A DNA stretch of 64,000 nt from Diplolepis rosae (GCA_030998225.1 JAPYXD010000484.1:4030001-4094000); one strand, 5' to 3'. Positions 35,851-46,840 are shown, numbered from the stretch's first letter. Translations and numbers: made by a program. Notes: generated by a model not told the origin, from the letters alone.

Positions 35851-36877
35851 GAAAAACTCGGACATCATACTTATAAACTTAATATTGTATTTTTCCGTGT
35901 TCCATTTATTAAGAATCAGAGGTTTCGAAAAACCAGGAATTTAATTTTTCGTGAATTTCCACTTTAGTTGCATTTTACTTTCTATATCCACAGAAATGTG
36001 TACAATTTTTACGACGTCGGGACCGTAGTGAGTGCCTTTCTTTACAGAGTTTTTCGAACATGTGGTGGGTCTTTGCTTTTGTCGGACGCTTGAGCATATA
36101 ATAATCTCAAGTGCCGGGGACATTAAAATAAGGTTTTACTGTGTATAACCCTTGGTGTTGGAACCTGACCTATCTGGAGAATGCTTTCTATACACGTCAA
36201 ACTCTGAACACTAGTCTTCCTAAATACGACTTCTTCCCAAATCAGTTTTCTTTTAGCCATGTGGCAGAGTGGTGGACTTACTTTCGTCTGTCATCTCTGC
36301 GGCTTCGGAGAAAATACAAAATAAAAATTTTTCCGTACCAATTACATCGTTCTTATTGTTTTAACTTCAGTGTCCTTTACTTCTGGTGCTCGTGAATGTG
36401 TGTGATTTGCTGTGCGTGCTTTACCAAGGATCCACGTTATATTCTCCATCGTGTTGTTTCTTTCTTTGGTGAAATAATCGTGTTTATATATGTGCCCTTG
36501 AGAGAGTGTGTTCCGCGGTCGCATTTTTCACGGTTCCTGTGGGAGAGGATTACTCGTTGGAACAGTTTTTGGAACGGTCTGGTTCCTTCACACCTAGGAA
36601 CTCGCTTACCCATAAGTCTTTCCGCATGTTTACTCTATCTTTTTCTAATATCAATAAGCAAAGAAAAAAACAAAAAAACAAAAAATACAATAATTATTAA
36701 GTTGCATGTCTTAGTTAATAAATATTTAAAGGTTACTATTAAGCTAATTGGCACTGAAGAGGGCCCCCATTTGTGGCCGAAACGTTTGCCTTTTGTATTT
36801 TTTATGTGTTCTATCACTTAATTAAAAAAATAAATCCGTATCAAAACTGACCCCATGCCAAATTAACTATTACAAAA
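35850..36877 (+). repeat. PLE terminal segment, right
   Basis: Inverted duplicate of 14367-15394. It carries the hammerhead motif in plus orientation (sense to the truncated copy) and AATAAA at 36829-36834, 43 nt before the arm ends at 36877. Identity with the left segment is essentially complete where compared. Confidence 0.75.
36750..36790 (+). ncRNA. Hammerhead-ribozyme-like motif, right arm
   Basis: Layout on the plus strand: GGCA (36750-36753, stem I), CTGAAGA (36754-36760, the CUGANGA core), an 18-nt stem-loop II beginning GGGCC and ending GGCC, GAAA (36779-36782), C-G-T (stem III with no loop of its own), T36786 as the H17 position, then TGCC (36787-36790), which pairs with GGCA. Hammerhead motifs in PLE pseudo-LTRs are established; they often have a tiny stem III and may act as dimers through a self-complementary ACGU. 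Stem II pairing is imperfect next to the core (third pair G-G), so activity is uncertain. Confidence 0.65.
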
Positions 36878-36933
36878 TTATTATTGTGGGTCAATAAAAC
36901 ATTGAACATGTACGGAAACATGTCACGATATAA
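36878..36933. other. 56-nt asymmetric tail of the PLE
   Basis: This sequence lies between the end of the inverted arm and the right copy of the 12-bp direct repeat and has no counterpart at the left end. It contains a small hairpin, ACATGT-ACGGAA-ACATGT. A short one-sided tail next to an inverted pseudo-LTR is a known PLE trait. I found no source for it elsewhere in the window. Confidence 0.6.
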
Positions 36934-36979
36934 TTCCTTGGTAAAATTCAGTGAAACAAGATCGGCATATGTACTGATT

Positions 36980-37357
36980 CACTTTTAAAAAATGTCTATT
37001 GATAGTGAAATTACGTTCCTTTCAGATTACATCCATTGAAATTAAGCAGATTACTTTTGGCTATCAGCAGATTCGTTTTACTATTAAAAACGCATCTGTA
37101 AAATGCAAAACAAAAATAGTTTTACTGATAAACGATTTCTTTTGACTCTGAAAAGAAATCCTTTAACTATTAAATGATTACATTCGTAGGCTAGCGGGCG
37201 ATTTCCAGACCAAAGGAAGTACTTTGACAGTAAAAGGGCAGCAATTGAAACGACAATCCCTTTAACTCTTAAAAGATTTCCTCATGCCAATTTTGATTAG
37301 AAAATCCTTTGGTAGTGAAAGGAATAGTTTGACAGTAAATAGTCTGTTTTTAGTGTG
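36980..37357. mobile_element. Compact MITE of the CACTCTAAA family
   Basis: Tips CACTTTTAAAAAA and (inverted) TTTTTAGTGTG. The body matches both halves of the interrupted copy at 6003-7932, for example ATTGATAGTGAAATTACGTT and GATTTCCAGACCAAAGGAA. No coding capacity. It lies in the right flank of the giant PLE, within the outer palindrome. Confidence 0.65.
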
Positions 37358-37529
37358 TTGATAAATTCACCGAATGTATTTTTTTCCTATTGATCAGTAA
37401 TAAGCTTCAAATTTTTCATGACGCATTTTTGTCCTTTTTTTAAACGATTGCAACAAGTATGCAATCTTGGCATTGTTAAACTGCTTTGTTTCATCAATAA
37501 TTAATATTTAAACTCGATACGCACTAAAA

Positions 37530-38340
37530 GATTGCATTCAATTGCAAACCGTCTGTATATCTCGTTGACGACAGAAGTTGATTGACTGTGAAAAACAAAT
37601 ATGAATCTGGGAGCGCGAATAGTTAAAACATACACCTAATTTATATTATTTTATCATGTAAAAATCGAATAATTTAATTTAAACAATGTATTGTTACATG
37701 CAAAATATGGTTTATAATTTTTTTTATTATAGAAAATTAATTTAATATTTAATTTAAAGATTTTAAATTATTAAATAATTATAAATACAAGTAAATATAA
37801 AACAAGAAATAATATATGTATATAAACTATAAAAATTATTAAATTTAACAAAAGTTATATAGTTTTATGTAAAAACATTAGTTTTGTAAATTAAAATTAA
37901 ATAAAAGTTTATAACTATATATTTATTTGAATTACCAATAAATGTTATCATTGGTTAGTGGAATTTATACCAGTTGCACTAATAAGCGGTTCATGATAAA
38001 CACGTAGGGCGCTGAGTCCCTGAGCGTGCAGGGTTAATGGCATGTGATATTTCCAAAATTAGCAAATTTTATTGATTTTGTAGGTTTCTACATGTTTATG
38101 TCCATAGTACATACAAATTTTTTCAATGTTTGATTATGAAAAAATGATTGTCTCAAAGTTCAAATATCAATACGCTTACGTACAAAATTTCATAAAGTTC
38201 CATTGAATACTTTGGAAGAAAATACATTTTGAAAACAAGCATGCTCAATAGGTAATTGTTCATAAAAAATTAAAAATAGGAATTTTGCAAGAAAATTTTT
38301 CAGGATGATTTTCTCATCTGTGAAACTAATTATTTATGCA
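37530..38340 (-). repeat. Outer inverted repeat, right arm
   Basis: Reverse-complement partner of 11,295-12,244. Divergence is far greater than between the PLE arms, so this palindrome predates the PLE insertion. Confidence 0.7.
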
Positions 38341-38664
38341 TTTTCGTGCGAAATTTCCGACTTGACCTGAATTTGACGTCCACTTGATAAATTTTTACAC
38401 ATCTACTAAATTTCATCATTTTGGCGAATTTTGACTTGGAAATTTGTATATATACTTCTAAAAGTATGTACTTTAAGAAAATACACGAAAAACTATTTTT
38501 CTTTCCTTAGTAGGATTTTACCTTAGTGAAATTTTATATTAAATATCATACATTTATAAAAAAACTGATAGAATATATTAATTTTCAAATTTTAAACGAA
38601 TAAATCCAAATGAAATGAAAAGAGCATTTTGAATAAAATTAATGAGTAAATTTAATGATTGCAG

Positions 38665-38811
38665 CCGGAGGAGCTGAACGCTATAGTGGGTAATGCATTT
38701 CGTATGGCGTACGTGGCACAATTTCAACGGCAACCAATTGTTCAGGACGTAATTTCTTCCCGAACGTCGCCGCACCACCGCAAGAATAAACAAGATAGTA
38801 GGACAACGTGG
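38665..38811 (+). CDS. Internal host exon (possible end of a PTB-like domain)
   Basis: Acceptor TTTAATGATTGCAG ends at 38664, and the donor G|GTAAGAG begins at 38812. The 147-nt exon is open in phase 0, encoding 49 residues beginning PEELNAIVGNAFRMAYVAQF, then a basic segment SPHHRKNKQ. Base composition and codon use are clearly more coding-like than the surroundings. The opening helix (IVGNAFRMAY) resembles the final helix of PTB/PID domains; this is a resemblance, not an identification. The phase matches the exon at 55,191, so both probably belong to one gene whose intron is 16.4 kb. Upstream exons, if any, may lie left of the giant PLE. Confidence 0.65.
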
Positions 38812-39364
38812 GTAAGAGCTTCACTTAATATTTATATAATAAAACTTTACTGCTCTTTGCTTCATCTTCTTCAAAGCTTATCTCTTTTTATGGAATCTAA
38901 AATTCGTGAAAGTCTGGTACTTTTTTCATTCTATTTTATTTCTCCATTTATCGATTCTATTGGGTCATATAGTATTAACTATAAAAAAAATTTTACAGTC
39001 ATAATTTTATATTATTCTCAAATCTACATTCTTTCCAAATTCCAAATTTTTTTATTTTAACATGGTTTAATTGAAACTAGATTTCTCAACTTCAAAATTT
39101 TCCTGATCTTTATCTTATTTCTTCAACGGATAATTCACTCCCAAAAAAGAAAGTTTCAAATTGAAAAATGGTTTTTTTAAGGTCGCTCAAAAAAATTTCT
39201 TGAAATATTATACTTTATAAATTAGATGGTTCAGTTTAAAATCTGTCCCTGTCTATCTTATCGAAGGAACACCAATCTTAATATCAAAAACGATATTTTC
39301 CGAGAGTTGTCCTCATAGACGACTTCAGTCTCTTATATCGCATTATTGTAAAAAACTTAAAATT

Positions 39365-39520
39365 TAAAGAATTTACAATCTTTCTGTGGAAAAAGAGACG
39401 CTTTCGATTGTGCCGGGATTCAAGCCCGGATCTTTCGATTGCCGGTCGACTACTCTACCAACTAAGCTGTACAGACGTCAGACATCTCTTAATTCACAGA
39501 AAGACCTCGTTATATCAATT
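39365..39520 (-). repeat. tRNA-derived SINE copy 3
   Basis: Complete head on the minus strand: A-box region AGCTTAGTTGGTAGAGTAG, anticodon arm CGACCGGCAATCG, B-box region GGCTTGAATCC (one change), then the family tail AAAGCGTCTCTTTTTCCACA. A 5' extension before the tRNA part (GAGATGTCTGACG) is shared with other copies. Confidence 0.75.
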
Positions 39521-40484
39521 CTCAACATTGCCTTGCGGATAAGAGATTGAAATAAAGAGGGTAAAAGAAGAGTGTAGTCACTATCCAGAAGTCGGCTACC
39601 TTTGATACGCAAACTTAAAATGCGCGCGAGATTTTGACAGCATAAAAACATACTACTATAACTAAATTGTATTATAACTCTGTTTAAAAAGTATTGGAAA
39701 GATAAAAAATGTAATATGATGGATTTGATAAATATTGTTTTCTTTTATTAAAATATATATATTCGTAATAAATAGACAATATATATGATAAAAAACAATA
39801 AAGCGTAAAAAATGGAAAATATTTCTGGATCTGATCAGCTGGCACTTCCACAACGGAAAATTACTATTTGTTTTATGCTACATTTTGGGGCTAATTTTCA
39901 GCGGTGATGCCGATTTTTAGGCTCTTGTGTTTTTCTCAAAAAAGCAAATTTTAGTTGGAGGTGCTGAGTGCCCGTCCAGCTAGTACCTCCAATATATGAA
40001 AACCTTAAAGTTTTAAAAACTGACTATACCCGAATTTCGGGCTATTTTCGGGCTCTTGAAACACCCAAAAATAAATTTCTGAAAAAACAATCCCTATCAT
40101 TGACAAGAAGCCCTTAATTTTTAAAAATACTTTTTGGACAAGAAAAATTACTTTAGAACTTTGGGCTACAAACTTTATGTATCATTAAAAAGTTACATAA
40201 AAGAATACACGTCTGATCACTACGCAGCTGGTAAATACTGCTGAACATGTCAAATTACACTTGAGTATATCTTTCATATATACACATGGAAAACCGGAAG
40301 ATTTATCGGCAATGGCAGAGCCAATCAGCACTGCTTACATTAATTGGCCACACTCGCCTTTTATCCTCTCTAGATTGAAGTCGTCTATGAGGACACCGTT
40401 ACGTGACTAGTGATCCTCCGATAATTTAGGCAGTGGCAAAAATCTCGAACTTAACCACTTAATTTGAAATTATTACAGCCGTAA

Positions 40485-40645
40485 GGCGATATAAAGAGGT
40501 CTTCCTATGGAGGAGGAGATATCGGACGCCTGTGAAGATTAGTTGGTTGAGCAGTTGCCCGGCAATCGAAAGACCTGGGCTCGAATCCCAGCACAGTCGT
40601 AAGCGTCTCTTTTTCCACAGAAAGATTTCAAATTCTTTAAATTAT
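40485..40645 (+). repeat. tRNA-derived SINE copy 4
   Basis: The head ATTAGTTGGTTGAGCAG is followed by CCGGCAATCGAAAGACC, B box GGCTCGAATCC, and tail AAGCGTCTCTTTTTCCACAG. It carries the conserved 5' extension GGAGATATCGGACGCCTGTG. It is inverted relative to copy 3, about 1.1 kb away. Confidence 0.75.
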
Positions 40646-40884
40646 ACTTTATACGCTTATATTGTTACATGTTTAATAACGATATCAGGTGTTTTATTTT
40701 CTCTGAGTAATTTATGTATCCGAAAAAAAATTCGTTTTAATGGCTACAAACAGTTTTAAAAAATTACATTTAGCATAAAAATCATAATAATGAATCATTT
40801 TGATTTACAAATGCATTGGGATAACATCTTAATATTCATCATTTTTAATATTTGAAGGAAATGCTATGCTTTTTTTAAATTTAT

Positions 40885-40930
40885 GATACTGAAGAGGGCT
40901 TGCACATGCCTGCTAAAACGTTTGCCAATT
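40885..40930 (+). ncRNA. Fossil hammerhead-like motif (PLE remnant?)
   Basis: CTGAAGA (40889-40895), a GGC...GCC stem region, then AAAACGTTTGCC. The spacing copies the PLE motif at 36750, and the sequence after it (TTTCAAAACAAATGTGT) resembles the region after the intact motif. The G of GAAA is lost, so cleavage is not expected. Probably the decayed end of another PLE. Confidence 0.35.
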
Positions 40931-41946
40931 TCAAAACAAATGTGTAGCCAACAATAAGTTTGAATCAATGCCCAGATATAACATTTTTTGAATATATTAA
41001 TATAAACAGCATTTGGCCAAATTACGACAATTTATATTATCAAATATCAGGTTCAAAACTTTTCAGTTTTTAATTTTTAATATTAAAAATAATCATGTGA
41101 CAAAATACTTCAAATACAAAAAAGTTCTGTCTCGTCACTCTCGACATTCCAACACTGTCAAAAATATCAACGAAATTTTACACCGGTGGTCGTTAGTAAT
41201 AAAGGGACCATGCACCGACTTGGTAAACTTAGGAAGCGAACATAAAATTAAACCTTGATCCGAAAAATTCCATTAGTTGTCGTAGTATTAAAACAGGTAT
41301 TGTATGTGTAAAATTACTGATGCATGATAATATTACATTAGCTTTCGGAAAAACGTTTACTTTTTACTTTGTAAACTTACAACGAAAGTCGTTGAAAAAT
41401 CGCAATGGTGGCGCAGGGTCCTTTTATTGCCCTCAACGGTCGATGTAATTTTACGTAGCGAGTTATTAGATCCGGACCCTCAATTAAAAGGCCAAAAAAG
41501 AGTTTTTTAAGACTGGTTTATTTATTTTTTGACCAATGTTTTTTTACTCAAATAATACATGTTATACGAGCAATACGCAATTTTGTCAAGGTCCGAAAAA
41601 AGACGTTGTGTGATTTCCAATGCTGCTCAAACTGGATCATCTCCAATAAAAAATTCCAACGTGATTCATTAGTAAATTGTATTGGCTACTGCTTGGACGA
41701 AGGGTCTTTAAAATTTTTGATTTTTCACAAAATGACGGATTTGTATAGTCAAAGTTCATTTTTCTAGCATTTAGAAAACGAAATGCTAAACAATAGAAAG
41801 TATATGCATTTAACCAATTGCTTTCTGTCTATAAACAAAATACCGATTAAAAATTAGGAAGTAACGTGCTAAAATTTAGACAACAGTCTCAGGACGTTCA
41901 CTGTTCATATTATTCTGTACGAAGTACGACAATCATCTATAGTTAA

Positions 41947-42472
41947 GGTGGCTTGATCGTTTTTGAAAAAAATTATAGACTGCTCTGAAACTTAGAGATT
42001 ATCTTAATAAAATATGCTAGATTCATATGGAAAAAAGAAAAACCGTGGTTGACAATGTCATTGCCGAAAAAATCGCTACCGAAAAAATGTCAGTTTAACA
42101 CGTATAGTCTTATGGGATTCCTCGTCAAAATCGGCGAAACTCCGGAAAAAATCACAAGTCCCCATAAATTAAATATATACTAGTACTTTCGATTTCGAGG
42201 AATCTATTAGTATTATAAAAACGAAGGGTTGACGACTTCAATTAATAGAAAATTGCGAAAAAGGTACAGAATGTAGAAATCGCCTCGAGGTGAAACTAAT
42301 AATTTTTTACTATCGCTTTCTTCCGGAGACATTTCCGCGATTTCTTACCCTTCTACTCAGATGTTACTATAATACATATGATTATTAAAAAAATAAGTAG
42401 CAATGAGCATTCATGTAACACGTGCCCCCACGGTGCCCCTCACTTCATACGACACCAAACGATCAAGCCACC
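41947..42472. mobile_element. TTAA-flanked MITE (GGTGGCTTGATCGTTT tips)
   Basis: GGTGGCTTGATCGTTT at the left and AAACGATCAAGCCACC at the right are perfect inverted repeats bounded by TTAA (41943-41946, 42473-42476). 526 bp, no coding capacity. Its right TTAA is also the left TTAA of the next MITE. Confidence 0.8.
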
Positions 42473-42476
42473 TTAA

Positions 42477-43110
42477 GGTAGTTATCATCCACGAAAATTA
42501 GACCTCAGGCAAAAAAAGATAATTTTGCTTTCAAGAATAGCAATATTATTATTGTAGGACTATTTCGAAAGAGAAAAGATTATTTTACATCAAAAAAATT
42601 TGATTTTTGACCCAACTTTTTTTCTTGTCGTTTCTTACCAAATTTTAAAAAATTATGCGAATCTAATAAATCCAGAATCATTTTTTCAGAGAAAAGATTT
42701 CCCACAACTTCACCATTTCTGATTTTTAAAAATAAATTTTTTAATGGCTGAAACCATTAAAAAAACATTTTCCAAAATGAAATTTTTATAAACAAATTGC
42801 TGAATTTGATAATAATTTATTCATTTTCGGAAACTGAAAATGTTTAAGTTGTAGGGAATTTTTTTCTTGAAAAAGTGATTTGTAATTTATTAAAATCGCA
42901 TAATTTTTTAAAATTTTGTAAGAAGCGCGAAGAAAAAGAGTTGGGGCGAAAATAAAATTTATTGATAAAATTATTTTTCTGTATTTCAAATTTTTTTCAT
43001 GGAAATTAATCTTTCCTCTTCCAAAATAGCCCTTTAATAATAATATTGCTATTCTTAAAAGCAAAATTATCTATTTTTGCCTGAGGTCTAATTTTCGTGG
43101 ATCAACTACC
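42477..43110. mobile_element. TTAA-flanked palindromic MITE, copy B
   Basis: Same family as 13006-13325: GGTAGTTATCATCCACG at the left and CGTGGATCAACTACC at the right, TTAA on both sides, and the same subterminal block GCAAAATTATCT. This copy is twice as long, so copy A may be an internal deletion derivative. Confidence 0.8.
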
Positions 43111-43204
43111 TTAAGATGCGGGCGTATCTCCTCCGCAATCCAAGTTCAAACCCCAATGTAGGCAGTAGGCAATTATAATAAGCCCAGGAACATAAAAAAA
43201 AATT

Positions 43205-43400
43205 GTACATTCTTATCATATACGAGAAGGTATTGATTTTATGTGAAAACTAACTTTCCCAATTATTATCAAATGTTCACGTTTTGAGACTCTGTGTCTG
43301 TCTGTCGTCTTCAGACACGACAACTTTCGAAAGAATTACAGCATTGGATTGCGCTTTAGCACACATTTTTAAGGCATTAAAAGAAAAGAACAGTTCGTTA
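43205..43400 (+). repeat. Dispersed repeat with GTCTGTCTGTC segment
   Basis: The order ATTCTTATCATATACGAGAA, ATTATCAAATGTT, GTTTTGAGACTC, GTCTGTCTGTCGTCTTC, CTTTCGAAAG is repeated, inverted and diverged, at 53,200-53,375. Fragments occur near 10,240 and 52,280. No known family assigned. Confidence 0.5.
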
Positions 43401-45799
43401 ACAAGGCGTATTCGAACAAAACTCGAAAAATTAGAGCCATTTTAAACTCTAGCAAAACAATTTTTTTGGAAAATGAATATTTAAGGGCAGTCCTAAATAG
43501 CCTTTATAAAGCTCTACAGATTATCTTGATGACATTTTTCCAGTGGACCAATATTGATAAAGTTAAAGCATATATGTAGAAATTTTTAAAAAACCAATTA
43601 ATCATTAAATATACAAATTTTCTCACTAAAGTTACGCACATTCTCATAAAATTTCTATTCCAAGGTGCGTAAATATTGCTTGGAGAGCCCCAACTAACAA
43701 ATTCTTCATTTCAATATATATTCGATCCATTTTTGTGTTCAAATTTTGAATTTTTATTTTATTCAAACTGAAATAAAAAACAGTTTAGTTATCTTTTTAA
43801 AAATCCTAAGTGCTTTGAGAAAGTAAAAATTGATTCAATTCCTAAAGAATAAATAAGACGTTAATGAGTCACAAACATAATCGCGATCCCCAGGCGCTGA
43901 AACTTATTTTAGTAAGAAAGAAATGCAAGTATAATTCAAAAATTTCGGTAAATAATAAATGATATACTGAAGTATCAATATCTGGCGCGTTTCAGTTATG
44001 TCACGCAACATTAGTCGGGGGCTAGCCAGTTACACCTACTGACCCTAGTCAGGATCTAATCGAGTACTAATATGATCCATTCAACAACACGATACTTTTT
44101 TTCGACTTTAATAAAATTGCCACGTTTCACGTAAAAAAACAAAAGTCAGTCCTATCCAGCCCTTAGCATTTTACAAAACGCTTCGAAATACAGTACGTGC
44201 TTCAAATATATAAAGTGTTCCAACTAGTCACTGACTAACTGGTTTCACAAAAATGTGTCCCGACTATCGCCCTATTTTTAATAGGGCCATATGGAGCTAC
44301 ATTGAGAAACTTTTAGTTATAGTATCAGGTGTACAAATAAGTTTCCGCCGTTTGACAAAAGTTGCTGTCAACAGTAAGTTTTTCTTGAAATTGACAGATG
44401 TAAAACGTCATAAGCGTTACATAGGGAATAGTAAGGAGTTGAGTAAAACGTTATCGATGACGGGGCACCAACATACGTCAGTGGGTTAACATGAAATGTA
44501 TAAGTATATCACCGACGCTTGAGGTGCTTTAAACCGTAGTTGGGTAAAATGAGCATCGCGCGTATTATTTCAACTGTCAATGGTATGCTTCTCTCAAATA
44601 AAAAAAAATTCTTACCTCAAGCCTACCAATAGTCATCCGTTACATATACGTAAACAACTTACAAATACTTCCACACCATTCAGACGTAGCCAATCACATT
44701 TCAAATTACAAATACACTTAAACATATAACCTTACATATATAAACCTAATAACTACACTTATATATAGTACGATACGCTTTCGTCGAATCACGCACACGC
44801 TCGCTTACAATGCTGAGATATAAAACTTGGAACTTTCTTATATAGTGACTGCATGAGTTATTCAGAGCTTGTGAGAGTAAGTGCCGTCAATAAAATTTTT
44901 TAACCTTACTCAAGTAAAAATAAATCAACTTTTTTCATAAATGATTAATAAAATATTTTTAAAAATTAATATAATTACACAATTATTATAACTATGATTA
45001 TTGATATATATAATATGATTATTAAATTACATTTAGTATACATTTTTATTATAACAACGTATGAAGTTTAGTGAAACTAAATTTTCAAATGTACATTAAA
45101 AAATTGCATTATTATTAAGAAGTATCTTGTATAAAAACATTTAAAAGAAGGTTCTTTTATTGTCTGTGTTTTATATTCTCAAAATATGGATTTTACATTT
45201 GCGAATTCCAAATTATTATTCTGCCTGAGTAATTTATGTGATATTTCATATTTTATGTAATACACTTATCGACTTTTTTTTGTTTCAATTTTCATAATAT
45301 CAATTTAATTTTAAGAACTTAAGTTTTTGAAATTAAAATTTTTTTATGTGTGCCCAAGGCGCATATTACTTTCATTCGCTCCTGCGTGAATAGATGTAGC
45401 TGTTGGAATAAATCTTGCGATTCACGGTTTACTCAACTCTCAATTGAAGCGTAGAGTAGAATGAACGGAAAGCTCTACTATTTTTGTGATTTAATAAAAG
45501 ATTGGTTTTTTATAGTTATACTACGAGTAATAATATATATATTTAAAAATTTTTAATGCACGCTTTCATACTTCACCCTACACTTCTGAATTTTACTCAA
45601 CTTTGATTCATTTTCGAACATTTAATATATCACAAATAAATACAGTGATACTAAATAACTTCTAACATGTCCTTATGTCCCAAATTTCATCGGAAGTTGA
45701 GTAAAATTACTTCAACTATTTTTCTCCGTGTAGTCGCGTATCGGATAGGATACATTGCCGACAGGTCTCCTCGTACACAATTTCTAACTCTTATATATC
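43400..45799. other. Anonymous AT-rich intron/intergenic DNA
   Basis: No supported gene. TATCAGGTGTACAAATAAGT at about 44,324-44,343 resembles a mariner end, but no partner end or transposase was found. Confidence 0.45.
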
Positions 45800-46070
45800 G
45801 TTCGACTTATTGGAATTATTTTTAGACAACTTAGTAATCATAATATCATTTTTTCGCACTCTTAATTTTTCGAATGGAGCTTCATAATATGTTGTATTTA
45901 AAATACTTATTTGTCTCCTACATGTTTTAAAGACTGCTGTGACTATATTGAATTTAGATGCCATCATAAGAATAAGTGTAATAAAACCTCAGCTTTCCCC
46001 ATTTTGAAACAATATTATACTAAATTTTCATTCATTTTTATCATTTACTCTAACGAATAGTCTCTCAGTG
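45800..46070 (-). mobile_element. Partial copy of the CACTGAGAGAC family
   Basis: Inverted match to the left third of the element at 6586-7693, ending in the family tip CTCTCAGTG at 46070 followed by TA. The other end is missing. Confidence 0.6.
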
Positions 46071-46805
46071 TATTTCTATATGATCCACTACATGAATTTT
46101 CAATTACTTTTTAATAGTGTACTTTTCGCGTAACTGTGCTGGGGAAAAAATGCTATTTAATAAATGGGCAATTCCCCAAATACAGGGCAATTTGAAATAA
46201 GTAAATTTTTTTCGAAAATCTTTTAAAAATTTGTTTCTTTTAGTTCAAAGTAGGTTCATTACCATTATAAAAAAATATTTTTTAAGTGTTTACGCTACAA
46301 ACTTATTTGGAGGGCTTGAGTAGCTCCTTGACGTCATGAATTATTTAATTCCCTGTAATTCTAATTTAATCCTAAAATGTAGAAGAAAATAAAATAAAAT
46401 TTTCTAGAATTAAGAGAAATAGGATATAAAATAATTATTAAATAGAAAAAAATGTGAAAATAATAATTTTTTTCTATTGCGTTTATCATTTTTATAATTA
46501 TATTATTTTTTAATCTCAATATATTGTAAATTAAAAAAAAAATTATTGATCTAAAACTATATCCTTGAATTAGTTTGTGGCAAAACTTTTTCGGAAGGGT
46601 GCCATTTTTTTTCTTTTATTCCGACAAGCCAGAAAGTTGGGTTACGTCGATTGATATTACGTCAATTGATGTTACGTCGATGGAAAACAAAACAAAAATT
46701 GACTCTATAGTTTCAAGGTAGAAGGAAATGAAAAACCCTTCGGCAAATTGTTTTATACATCTTGGTTTTATATTTTTATTACCGATATAGGAACTTTTAC
46801 TGAGA

Positions 46806-46840
46806 AATGTTTTTTTTTTTTTTGGGGGGGGGGGGGAGGA
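46806..46840 (+). repeat. Poly-T/poly-G homopolymer pair
   Basis: A run of T immediately followed by about 12 G in an otherwise AT-rich context. It is a likely sequencing or assembly weak point and lies at the edge of the GC-rich block 46,840-47,160. Confidence 0.7.

Larger units (their letters stand above)
14352..36945 (-). mobile_element. Giant Penelope-like element with satellite-bearing inverted arms
   Basis: A 12-bp direct repeat TTCCTTGGTAAA flanks the object (14352-14363 and 36934-36945), as a target-site duplication would. Inside it are inverted arms: 14367 to about 27830 matches the complement of about 29498 to 36877. Pairing positions sum to 51,244 in the outer part and 57,328 in the inner part, so the left arm is 6,084 bp longer, all of it within the satellite array. 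In sense (minus) order: 56-nt tail (36878-36933), inverted 5'-truncated copy (36877 to 29498), full ORF (29485-27215), satellite (about 27160-15395), terminal segment with hammerhead motif and AATAAA, a short A-run, target duplication. PLEs are known for partial inverted or tandem pseudo-LTR copies with a short extra tail. What is unusual is the size and the satellite. A head-to-head assembly artefact is less likely because of the tail, the direct repeat and the unequal arms. Confidence 0.8.

Noticed and set aside
14352..36945. Chimeric or foldback assembly artefact as the explanation for the palindrome
   Set aside because: One-sided tail, 12-bp direct repeat, unequal arms, private substitutions in each arm and a non-duplicated ORF N-terminus argue against it, though read-level confirmation is needed.
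14352..36945. Terminon-type telomeric giant retroelement
   Set aside because: Those carry endonuclease-lacking Athena RTs and telomeric repeats; here the GIY-YIG domain is intact and no telomeric repeat is seen.
44324..44345. mariner terminal repeat
   Set aside because: Resembles a mariner end, but no inverted partner or transposase could be found nearby.
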